A stretch of DNA of 48,833 nt, taken from the NCBI GenBank assembly GCA_017984435.1, contig JAGNZK010000020.1:1-48833 (forward strand). The letters are read 5' to 3'. The notes below the pieces were generated by a model that was not told where the DNA came from, made no database searches, and worked only from the letters and a program-made list of their open reading frames with translations. How positions within the stretch are numbered: the first letter of the stretch is position 1; each line of letters opens with the position of its first letter. This DNA is from Nitrosomonas sp. (GTDB taxonomy: Bacteria; Pseudomonadota; Gammaproteobacteria; Burkholderiales; Nitrosomonadaceae). Shown in pieces: positions 18,131 to 25,350 of this stretch. A program made the translations under genes and the position numbers.

Positions 18131-20326
18131 ATGACGCAATATCAACTCTTCGCTACCACACCGAAAGCGATGGAAGGCATTCTCGCCAATGAAATCCAAG
18201 CGCTCGGCGGGAAGAACGTGCAGCAGAAAATGGCCGGCGTGGCTTTTCAGGGCGATCTGGCGATGGCTTACACAGCCTGTTTATGGTTGCGCACCGCCAG
18301 CCGCGTGTTGTTGTTGCTCAGTAGCTTCGAGGTCAAGTCCCAGCAGGATCTCTATGACGGCATCCAGTGCATCGACTGGTCGGAACATTTGAACACTAAC
18401 GACAGTCTGGCGGTGTCGTTCAGCAGCAAAAATAATCCGGCGATCAACAATACACATTTCGGCGCGCTCAAAGTGAAAGATGCCATCGTCGATCAAATGC
18501 GCGCCAAATTTGGCAGTCGACCCAATGTCGATACCGAGCGCCCCAGCATCCGCGTCAATGTCTATTTGCACAACGACACCGCTCAGCTCAGCCTGGATTT
18601 ATCCGGTGAAAGTTCGCACAAACGTGGTTACCGCGAAGTCAGCATTGCCGCACCGATCAAGGAAAACTTGGCGGCAGCAATTTTGTTGCGTGCAGACTGG
18701 CCGGAAATCGCCAAGCAAGGTGGCTCACTGCTCGACCCGATGTGCGGCTCCGGCACCCTACTCGTGGAAGGCGCGCTGATCGCCGGCGATATCGCACCGG
18801 GTTTACAACGCGATTATTTCGGTTTTTTGGGCTGGAAGCAGCACAATCCCGCGCTGTGGCAAAGTATTCTAGGCGAAGCGCAGCAGCGCTGCGAGATTGG
18901 CCTGAATAAATTGCCGGCGATCGTCGGTTTCGATCAGGATCGCCACACCGTCACCGCCGCGTTACAGCACATTGAGAACGCAGGCTTACAAAGCAGAATC
19001 CACATTGAAAAGCGTGACATCACCGATGCCGCAGCCAAAGAAAGCTGGCACAAAGGATTGATCGTCTGCAATCCGCCTTATGGCGAACGACTCGGCGATG
19101 AAGAACAAGCCGCCCTGCTCTATCGCCAGTTCGGTGAAGTCTTGAAACAGCGCTTTGCCGGTTGGCAAGCGGCGATCATCATCGGCAATCCGGAGCTGGG
19201 TTTTAAATTGGGCATCCGTTCGCACAAGCCGATTACGCTGTTCAATGGCGCGTTGGAGTGCAAGTTATTGCGCCTCACGATTGAGGAAAAAGCTTTCTTC
19301 GAACCGAAAGCCAAGTCGCAGCAGGAACGCATCGAACACATCAGCCGCCGCGCCCAAGCCGGGCAACTCGACAGTCAGGCGGAAATGTTCGCCAACCGCT
19401 TGCGCAAGAATCTGAAGAAACTGACCAAGTGGGCTAAACAAAATCAGGTGCATTGTTATCGGTTGTACGATGCCGATCTGCCGGAATACGCCGTGGCAGT
19501 GGATGTTTATAACGGCGAACAAACTTGGGTCAACGTTCAGGAATATGAATCGCCGAAAACGATTGATCCTGTCAAGGCCAATCAGCGGCTGGCCGGCGTG
19601 ATGGGGGAAATACCCAAAGTGCTGGAAATTCCCGCCGAGCAGGTGTTTCTAAAAATACGCCGCAAGCAGAAAAGCACCGATCAATACGAAAAACAAGGCA
19701 ATTCCCGCCACTTTCACGTCGTTGAAGAAGGCGGCTGCAAGTTCTGGGTGAATTTTGAGGACTACCTGGACACCGGTCTGTTTCTTGATCACCGGCCGCT
19801 ACGTTTATTGATTCAACAACAGGCCAAAGACAAACGTTTCCTGAATTTATTCGCCTATACCGGCAGCGCCACGGTACATGCAGCGATCGGCGGTGCGGCA
19901 TCCAGTGTCACGGTCGATATGTCCAACACTTATGTGGATTGGGCAAGGCGAAATTTCGTCCTCAACGGCATCCGCGGCGATCACCAACTGGTGCGCGCCA
20001 ATTGCCTGCAATGGTTGGTCGAGCAAGCGGATGCAAAACAAAAACCGCAATTCGATCTGATCTTTCTCGACCCGCCCACTTTTTCCAATTCCAAGAAAAT
20101 GGACGAAGTCTTCGACATCCAGAAAGACCACGTACCACTGATCCGCAATGCCGCAACTCTATTAGCACCGGGTGGAACACTATATTTCTCAACCAACTCC
20201 CGTCGTTTCAAGATGGATCAAGAAGCATTGACAGATTTGACCATTGAAGACATCAGCAGAAAAATGATTCCCGAAGATTTCGCCCGCGATGCCAAAATTC
20301 ATTATTGCTGGAGAATTTCTCGATGA
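18131..20326 (+). CDS. rlmL: Bifunctional 23S rRNA methyltransferase RlmK/RlmL
   Basis: A 731-residue fusion that makes m2G2445 (RlmL half) and m7G2069 (RlmK half) in 23S rRNA. The N-terminus (1-155) is a ferredoxin-like/THUMP region (YQLFATTPKAMEGILANEI). The first methylase has LDPMCGSGTLLVEGAL (SAM) and CNPPYGER (catalytic NPPY). The second has FLNLFAYTGSATVHAA (SAM) and FLDPPTFSNSKKM. All key motifs are intact and the length matches E. coli YcbY. It is transcribed alone. Confidence 0.97.
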   Translation: MTQYQLFATTPKAMEGILANEIQALGGKNVQQKMAGVAFQGDLAMAYTACLWLRTASRVLLLLSSFEVKSQQDLYDGIQCIDWSEHLNTNDSLAVSFSSKNNPAINNTHFGALKVKDAIVDQMRAKFGSRPNVDTERPSIRVNVYLHNDTAQLSLDLSGESSHKRGYREVSIAAPIKENLAAAILLRADWPEIAKQGGSLLDPMCGSGTLLVEGALIAGDIAPGLQRDYFGFLGWKQHNPALWQSILGEAQQRCEIGLNKLPAIVGFDQDRHTVTAALQHIENAGLQSRIHIEKRDITDAAAKESWHKGLIVCNPPYGERLGDEEQAALLYRQFGEVLKQRFAGWQAAIIIGNPELGFKLGIRSHKPITLFNGALECKLLRLTIEEKAFFEPKAKSQQERIEHISRRAQAGQLDSQAEMFANRLRKNLKKLTKWAKQNQVHCYRLYDADLPEYAVAVDVYNGEQTWVNVQEYESPKTIDPVKANQRLAGVMGEIPKVLEIPAEQVFLKIRRKQKSTDQYEKQGNSRHFHVVEEGGCKFWVNFEDYLDTGLFLDHRPLRLLIQQQAKDKRFLNLFAYTGSATVHAAIGGAASSVTVDMSNTYVDWARRNFVLNGIRGDHQLVRANCLQWLVEQADAKQKPQFDLIFLDPPTFSNSKKMDEVFDIQKDHVPLIRNAATLLAPGGTLYFSTNSRRFKMDQEALTDLTIEDISRKMIPEDFARDAKIHYCWRISR

Positions 20327-20619
20327 GCATCACGCAACCATAAATCAGCTCCCGCTTTGCCTCTTTGATTACCAATTACCCCCAAGAATCAAGCGGAACT
20401 TCGGTTTGCGTGATTAATTTTGGCATCATGTTAATATAATGGAAAAATCAAACTTCATATGCCCATTAGCAAAGTAAATAAAATAAACAATCTTGAGACA
20501 TCAAATCTTGCAATCTACATAAGATATTTTGCATCCTACACAAAAAAAGCTTGGTATCTACAGATGAACAAATGCACTGAAAAGTGAATAGCTCTAACGA
20601 TTCTTACAATTAATCGCTT

Positions 20620-21348
20620 ATGAAAACAGAAATCCATGAAATATCATTCAACTCAAGCACAATTACCCGCATATTGGCAGCGGCAGCGGTTGTTTTGATC
20701 CTTGCCAGCATCGGCGGGCAACTCTTGAAATTCACGTTTGGCGCTGATTATCTTAAAAGGTTTGTTCTACTCTTCAATCTTGATGAAGAAAGAAACATTC
20801 CAACCTATTTTTCTGTATTACTCATGCATTTTGTGGCCCTACTGCTTGCACTCATCACTGTATTTAACAAGAAGCAAATGATGCCGCACGTATCAAAATG
20901 GGCAATTCTTTCATTCGGGTTCCTCCTTATGGCGTTCGATGAATCATCGCAATTCCATGAGAGGCTCATTTGGCCATTCAGAGCAATGCTCAAAGAGCTG
21001 TCAGCTGATGGTGCTACCCTCGGCGTCTTTTATTTCACTTGGGTCATACCGGGTATCATACTCGTGACAGTTCTCGGACTATTCTTTCTAAAATTCCTAC
21101 TGTACCTCCCTACGACAGTAAGAATCAGATTTCTGATCGCTGCGATCCTCTATATTGGCGGAGCTATCGGTTTTGAATTGATCGGCGGCCGTCATTCCGA
21201 GTTGTACGGGGAAGAGAATTGGGGCTACATTATAATTACCACTATTGAAGAAAGTCTCGAACTATCAGGACTTATTTTCTTCATTTGGGCACTGCTAAAA
21301 TATTGTGAAGATCACTTTAGCGCAATACAGCTTCGTTTTGAAACCTAA
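20620..21348 (+). CDS. Polytopic membrane protein with acidic/His motifs, unknown function
   Basis: A 242-residue protein that I cannot assign. About six hydrophobic helices are visible: near 17-38, 61-82, 92-108, 137-160, 166-185 and 213-230. Striking polar residues lie at helix ends: DESSQFHERLIWPF after the third helix, FELIGGRHSELYGEENW after the fifth, and TTIEESLELSGLIFF entering the sixth. The D-E-x(4)-H-E, H-x(5)-E-E and E-E-x(2)-E spacing looks like a metal-binding or hydrolase site within the membrane. A signal of this type recurs in polytopic proteins such as CREST-type hydrolases, but I cannot demonstrate membership. It is monocistronic, between rlmKL and the decayed toxin-antitoxin module. 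Confidence 0.6.
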   Translation: MKTEIHEISFNSSTITRILAAAAVVLILASIGGQLLKFTFGADYLKRFVLLFNLDEERNIPTYFSVLLMHFVALLLALITVFNKKQMMPHVSKWAILSFGFLLMAFDESSQFHERLIWPFRAMLKELSADGATLGVFYFTWVIPGIILVTVLGLFFLKFLLYLPTTVRIRFLIAAILYIGGAIGFELIGGRHSELYGEENWGYIIITTIEESLELSGLIFFIWALLKYCEDHFSAIQLRFET

Positions 21349-21376
21349 CCCAGTTGTCGATGCAAAATACTCACCA

Positions 21377-21393
21377 ATACCAAAATTTGGTAT
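21377..21393. promoter_or_regulatory. Perfect inverted repeat upstream of the ParD-like gene
   Basis: ATACCAAA and TTTGGTAT flank a single A (17 bp in all), 29 bp after the preceding stop and 91 bp before the ParD-like start. This is a plausible autoregulatory operator of the former toxin-antitoxin operon. Being AT-rich, it could also be chance or a decayed terminator. Confidence 0.35.
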
Positions 21394-21483
21394 CACTGGA
21401 TAATTTCTCGTTAAGCAAGCATAGATGGTCACGTAGCAAACCATTACAATCAGGCAATTACTATTCATCAACGAGATAAAACC

Positions 21484-21900
21484 ATGACAAAGTCAGCTGC
21501 TCCGATCCGGTTGCAGGAAGATTTAATGCAGGCTGCGGCATTGACGGGTGAGCGATTTCATCGCAGCATGGCTGAGCAAATTGAATATTGGGCGGAAATG
21601 GGGCGTAACGTATCCCAAGTGTTGGACCCGGATGACTTATTGTCGATTTCAGCGGGCTTAGCAAAAATCAAGATTGAACCCGTTCATAGTGAACCGATTG
21701 ATCCCGGCAAAGTATTCCAGTCGCTTGAAGCTGAGCGTGTGAGCGGAATACTACCGTAAACAGTGACCAGTAGCTCAATGAAGTGTCAGATTTCGTTAAC
21801 GCATCCTGACTATCTGGAGCAAATCAATCCGGATGGCACCATAAAAATAGGAAAATTCCAGGGCGGCGTATTTAGCGAGATGAGTGAAACAGTACTTTGA
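21484..21900 (+). pseudogene. ParD-like antitoxin, interrupted by an in-frame stop
   Basis: The first 91 codons read as a ParD-like (PF11903-type) antitoxin: PIRLQEDLMQAAALTGERFH and RSMAEQIEYWAEMGRNV form the ribbon-helix-helix region, followed by DPDDLLSISAGLAKI. A TAA at 21757 ends it. The same frame continues for 46 codons to TGA 21898 and contains HPDYLEQINPDGTIKIGKF, which looks like the C-terminal tail of longer ParD-like proteins. The intact gene would therefore be about 138 codons with one nonsense change. The N-terminal DNA-binding part may still be made; the C-terminal, presumably toxin-contacting, part is cut off. The remnant of the cognate zeta-type toxin follows directly. Confidence 0.75.
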
Positions 21901-21901
21901 G

Positions 21902-22304
21902 TATAAAAAACAACTTTGAGTGTTGGTCAGTGGAAATGATGCAGGTAAAAGCACCTTTTATCGTACGCGGCTGGCACCACAGGGTATGCCGTTTGTTAAT
22001 GCCGATATCGTGGCCAAATTGCTTTATCCCCATGCCTCGGAATCGGCATAGCTATGATGCAGCAATACTGGCGGGACAGCTGCGATTACAATTGTTGCGA
22101 GAAGGATGCAGCTTTTGTTTTGAAACCGTATTCTCGCATCTCTCAAAAATCGATTTTATCGCGCAAACAAAAACACTCGGCTATAAAATTGTTTTGGTGT
22201 TTATCCACCTGAGTGATGTTGCACTTTTCAATATGCAAAATTTGGACTCTGCGACAGAACAAACAAACTATCCAAGCAGTTTCTATCAATTCATGAGGTC
22301 GTAA
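21902..22304 (+). pseudogene. Zeta-toxin-like kinase, degenerate
   Basis: Reading frames stitched together give a zeta-type (AAA_33/ZTL) kinase. The frame from 21902 reads YKKQL, then TGA at 21917, then VLVSGNDAGKSTFYRTRLAP, a near-normal Walker A, and on to PFVNADIVAKLLYPHASESA. TAG at 22049 ends this frame. The frame at 22050 continues SYDAAILAGQLRLQLLREG and FCFETVFSHLSKIDFI as expected for the family. So there is no start codon, one nonsense codon and one frameshift. After FIHLSDVAL the family's remaining ~70 residues are replaced by unrelated sequence ending at 22304. The gene cannot make a functional toxin. Zeta enzymes phosphorylate UDP-sugar precursors of peptidoglycan. Confidence 0.75.
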
Positions 22305-22634
22305 ATGAAAAAAATCCTTATTGCCATATGTGGCGGTTTAATACTGTCTTCCTGCACATGGGTCAAGGTAACTACGAAAGGCGAAAGCGTGCGCCTGGTG
22401 CAATCCGTCAGAGCGGTCGAGCCATGCAAAAAACTGGGGCAAATCAGTACTAAAGTTGTCAGCCAAATAATATTTGATCGCGATTCGGAAAAAGTTGCAA
22501 GCGAACTTGCTGATCTTGCACGCAATGAAGCTGCCTTGATGGGTGGCGATACGATTGTTCCCGTTTCAGATATTTTCGATGGAAGACGCAGTTTCGGTGT
22601 CTATCAGTGTTTCCCATCAAGACGATTGGATTGA
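22305..22634 (+). CDS. DUF4156-type lipoprotein
   Basis: A 109-residue exported lipoprotein. The signal peptide KKILIAICGGLILSSC ends in a lipobox with Cys at about residue 16. The mature part (VRLVQSVRAVEPCKKLGQIS, then ASELADLARNEAALMGGDTIVPV) matches the DUF4156/RcsF-like pattern, with two further cysteines (C in EPCKK and in YQCFP) that could form a disulfide. Function is unknown. It starts one base after the stop codon of the toxin remnant, so it has probably inherited the promoter of the former toxin-antitoxin operon or uses one within it. Confidence 0.8.
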   Translation: MKKILIAICGGLILSSCTWVKVTTKGESVRLVQSVRAVEPCKKLGQISTKVVSQIIFDRDSEKVASELADLARNEAALMGGDTIVPVSDIFDGRRSFGVYQCFPSRRLD

Positions 22635-22732
22635 TAAATCCGGGAATACGACAGCTGCCGCTGCTATAGCAGACTGATGAGTCCGTTAACTTTTATATTA
22701 GAAATTCACCTGATAAATGATCAATATCGCAT

Positions 22733-23458
22733 TTAACGCCTTCCATCATACCAAATCGGAAGCTTCTTCTTATCCTGTAAGGTTTTGCGCGGGCTGAATA
22801 GTACACTGAATATCTGACCGGCGATTTCTCGACCGGTATACAACTGTACTTTACGCGGTGAAGTCACGAGCGGGTGGCGGGTGAGAATGGTGAATTTCAG
22901 GCCGCGTTTACGGCCCCATTGTTTGAGCAGTTGGCTGAGGTCGATTTCGTCGGCGGCGAACAATTCCTGATTAAAACCGCCCACGTCACGAAACGCATCG
23001 ATGCGGCACACCACCAGTGCGCCTGATGCCCAGCGGAACATCACTGACAAAGTTGTCCATAGTTGCATTGCAGCGTTACCCCACCACGGTAAATCCGGCA
23101 TGTGCATGATACTGCCGCAACCTACGTACTTTCCGCTTTCAATCATTTGTAAAATATCGGCGACCATGCCAGGATTGAGCAAGCTATCAGCATCCACAAA
23201 TAACAACCAATCACCGGTTGCAGCTGCTGCACCGGCATTGCGGGCGCGACCAATCTGATTGATTGGTTCAAACACCACGTTTGCACCGGCATGTTTTGCC
23301 AGTTCTGCGGTTTTATCAGTTGAATTGTTGTCAACGACGATGATTTCATGTGTAAAACCAGCTCCTTGATTGGCAATCATTGATTCAGAAATGGAATCCA
23401 GGCAATGCGTAATCAAAAGCTCTTCATTGAAAGCGGGAATGACGATTGAAAGATGCAT
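22733..23458 (-). CDS. Family 2 glycosyltransferase
   Basis: A 241-residue GT-A glycosyltransferase. It opens LSIVIPAFNEELLITHCL (nucleotide-sugar binding), has IIVVDNNSTDKTAELAKHAGA, a DAD-type metal site in FVDADSLLNPGMV, and an acceptor-side GGFNQELFAADEIDLSQLLK carrying the ED/DE catalytic acid region. There is no convincing transmembrane anchor. The C-terminus is basic. It stands alone on the minus strand next to the PEP-CTERM genes, so surface polysaccharide or glycoprotein synthesis is possible. The donor and acceptor are unknown. Confidence 0.88.
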   Translation of the reverse strand: MHLSIVIPAFNEELLITHCLDSISESMIANQGAGFTHEIIVVDNNSTDKTAELAKHAGANVVFEPINQIGRARNAGAAAATGDWLLFVDADSLLNPGMVADILQMIESGKYVGCGSIMHMPDLPWWGNAAMQLWTTLSVMFRWASGALVVCRIDAFRDVGGFNQELFAADEIDLSQLLKQWGRKRGLKFTILTRHPLVTSPRKVQLYTGREIAGQIFSVLFSPRKTLQDKKKLPIWYDGRR

Positions 23459-23748
23459 AAGTAAACGATGTCGATGAAAACGCTATTATCCCGTAAAAAT
23501 CAATAAAAGCTAGAAACAACACATCATGCTTGCTTTTTGTACAGATTCGATAATTTTTGTCGGTTTTACACATCCTTACCGATAATCATGTAAAAGCATA
23601 TAAAAGATAATTATCAGAGTGTTACGTTAATCTGGCTTAATCAAACTATTACAGATGTACTATCAAGGAATGTACTAATGTACTAATAAAAAAGGAAGAA
23701 TTTCCTATAGCTCCAAGAAAACAATAAACCTACAATGCGGCTGTGTGT
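23459..23748. other. AT-rich intergenic region
   Basis: No gene is seen between the glycosyltransferase start and the duplicated PEP-CTERM unit. A short direct repetition of TGTACTA occurs three times at 23655-23690. The divergent orientation means that promoters for both sides may lie here and in the duplicated segment. Confidence 0.4.
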
Positions 23749-23786
23749 AATTAGAAGCTATAAATAACCAATAACTACAGCCTAAC

Positions 23787-23810
23787 TCAAGTGAGCTATC
23801 ACACTTGACA
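23787..23810 (+). promoter_or_regulatory. Inverted repeat overlapping a -35-like TTGACA, PEP-CTERM copy 1
   Basis: TCAAGTG and CACTTGA form a perfect 7-bp inverted repeat around an 8-bp spacer (23787-23808). The right arm overlaps TTGACA at 23805-23810. A TAGATT about 15 bp on is the best, imperfect -10. This geometry suggests a dimeric regulator acting at a sigma-70-type promoter. It is inference from pattern only. Confidence 0.45.
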
Positions 23811-23859
23811 TGAAGCTGATCTGATTAGATTTTTGTAAATTCACTTTGGAGATTTTAAA

Positions 23860-24402
23860 ATGAAAAATACTTTTAAACTAAAATTAGTAGCAGTTGCTGT
23901 TCTGATGGCAAGCGGTGTTGCACACGCTACTCCGACTCAAGTGCCAACTCAGTGGTTTGAGCACGATCCTGCTGAATTTGCTTCTTTTTCTTCAGCTGTC
24001 AAACACACTTTTGAGCATGAATACCTGTTTCACTTGAGCGGTAAAGTTGATGCGTTAGCGACTGCGGTTTCAAACGATGCACTGACTAAATTCAATATTG
24101 ATGGCGGTAAAGTTGAGTTGTTCCTAAGCAATGGTGATAGTAACTATACCAACGATGTATCAATGGGTTCTTTTGCATTTGATTCCACAGCAGTAAATAC
24201 AACCTTTTCATCCCTTTTAGCAGGTGATTATTATTACCAAGTTACTGGCTCTGTTGTGGGCAACAAAGGCGGGGGTTATCAGTTGTTTTCCGAAGTTACC
24301 CCAGTTCCGGAACCAGAAACATACGCCATGTTACTGGCTGGTTTAGGTTTGGTTGGTTTTTCGGTGCGCCGCCGCAAATTAGAAGCTATAAATAACCAAT
24401 AA
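23860..24402 (+). CDS. PEP-CTERM sorting-domain protein, copy 1
   Basis: A 180-residue secreted protein. The signal peptide KLKLVAVAVLMASGVAHA is followed by a mature domain of about 125 residues rich in Ser, Phe and Asp. It then has the tripartite PEP-CTERM signal: VPEPETYAM, a hydrophobic helix LLAGLGLVGFSV and RRRK. Exosortase recognises this tag and hands the protein to the envelope or biofilm matrix. Residues 1-173 equal copy 2. The last residues (LEAINNQ) are read from the duplicated upstream sequence and replace the original TV. GGAGA 7 bases before ATG is a good ribosome-binding site. No terminator separates it from copy 2. The mature domain is not one I recognise. Confidence 0.9.
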   Translation: MKNTFKLKLVAVAVLMASGVAHATPTQVPTQWFEHDPAEFASFSSAVKHTFEHEYLFHLSGKVDALATAVSNDALTKFNIDGGKVELFLSNGDSNYTNDVSMGSFAFDSTAVNTTFSSLLAGDYYYQVTGSVVGNKGGGYQLFSEVTPVPEPETYAMLLAGLGLVGFSVRRRKLEAINNQ

Positions 24403-24414
24403 CTACAATCGAAC

Positions 24415-24438
24415 TCAAGTGAGCTATCACACTTGACA
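24415..24438 (+). promoter_or_regulatory. Inverted repeat overlapping a -35-like TTGACA, PEP-CTERM copy 2
   Basis: The duplicate of the element at 23787-23810, shifted by exactly 628 bp and identical in both arms, spacer and TTGACA. Because it lies between the two genes, copy 2 can be transcribed on its own as well as by read-through from copy 1. Confidence 0.45.
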
Positions 24439-24487
24439 TGAAGCTGATCTGATTAGATTTTTGTAAATTCACTTTGGAGATTTTAAA

Positions 24488-25015
24488 ATGAAAAATACTT
24501 TTAAACTAAAATTAGTAGCAGTTGCTGTTCTGATGGCAAGCGGTGTTGCACACGCTACTCCGACTCAAGTGCCAACTCAGTGGTTTGAGCACGATCCTGC
24601 TGAATTTGCTTCTTTTTCTTCAGCTGTCAAACACACTTTTGAGCATGAATACCTGTTTCACTTGAGCGGTAAAGTTGATGCGTTAGCGACTGCGGTTTCA
24701 AACGATGCACTGACTAAATTCAATATTGATGGCGGTAAAGTTGAGTTGTTCCTAAGCAATGGTGATAGTAACTATACCAACGATGTATCAATGGGTTCTT
24801 TTGCATTTGATTCCACAGCAGTAAATACAACCTTTTCATCCCTTTTAGCAGGTGATTATTATTACCAAGTTACTGGCTCTGTTGTGGGCAACAAAGGCGG
24901 GGGTTATCAGTTGTTTTCCGAAGTTACCCCAGTTCCGGAACCAGAAACATACGCCATGTTACTGGCTGGTTTAGGTTTGGTTGGTTTTTCGGTGCGTCGC
25001 CGCAAAACAGTTTAA
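24488..25015 (+). CDS. PEP-CTERM sorting-domain protein, copy 2
   Basis: A 175-residue protein, identical to copy 1 through the RRRK of the sorting signal and ending TV. This is likely the original C-terminus, since it is followed by a strong terminator 18 bp later. The signal peptide, unknown mature domain and VPEPETYAM-helix-RRRK sorting tag are as in copy 1. The same GGAGA ribosome-binding site lies 7 bases before ATG. No exosortase gene is in the window. Confidence 0.9.
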   Translation: MKNTFKLKLVAVAVLMASGVAHATPTQVPTQWFEHDPAEFASFSSAVKHTFEHEYLFHLSGKVDALATAVSNDALTKFNIDGGKVELFLSNGDSNYTNDVSMGSFAFDSTAVNTTFSSLLAGDYYYQVTGSVVGNKGGGYQLFSEVTPVPEPETYAMLLAGLGLVGFSVRRRKTV

Positions 25016-25032
25016 TCAAAGCTTGATACTAC

Positions 25033-25068
25033 AAGCCACAGAGCGAAATTGCTCTGTGGCTTTTTTGT
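25033..25068 (+). terminator. Rho-independent terminator of the PEP-CTERM genes
   Basis: A perfect 12-bp stem (AAGCCACAGAGC paired with GCTCTGTGGCTT) with a 6-nt loop (GAAATT) is followed directly by a T-run to 25066. It lies 17 bp after the copy 2 stop. It is the strongest intrinsic terminator in the window. No gene is seen between it and 25351; that gap presumably holds the promoter of the next gene. Confidence 0.92.
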
Positions 25069-25350
25069 TTCCTGGGTTCAATAAATGTACTGTACTATAG
25101 GAGTATAAGCTTACTGCATAAGGGCATCCTAACTCAATGCCTTAGCTGTTAGTGTCATATGATCTGAATATAATAGGCTTCAAGCTATAAAGAATACCTT
25201 CCTAAATATTCTAAAGACATATCAGTACGGGCGATAGTTTTTGAGCATATAATTATCAATTACTTAACTTGCCAGTTAAATATTTAACTTTAATTCACCT
25301 TCAAACCTCCCTTGATTTCCTAAAACTCTATTAGCCTATGGCAGCCAGTA

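Larger units (their letters stand above)
23749..25004 (+). repeat. 628-bp tandem duplication containing a PEP-CTERM gene and its upstream region
   Basis: The segment starting AATTAGAAGCTATAAATAAC at 23749 recurs at 24377, an exact offset of 628 bp that also relates the two start codons (23860 and 24488). The copies run to about 24376 and 25004. Differences are few: a 4-5 base patch at 23779-23784 against 24407-24412, and one silent C/T change near the 3' end of the gene. The unit includes the promoter region, ribosome-binding site and nearly the whole gene, but not the terminator. Confidence 0.95.

Noticed and set aside
20459-20587. Small 42-codon ORF (MPISKVNKINN...) between rlmKL and the membrane protein gene
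   Set aside because: No ribosome-binding site, low-complexity AT-rich composition and no recognisable motif; probably chance.
23655-23690. Short TGTACTA repetitions as iterons or a CRISPR-like array
   Set aside because: Only three short irregular copies in AT-rich sequence, with no spacer regularity and no replication or Cas genes nearby.
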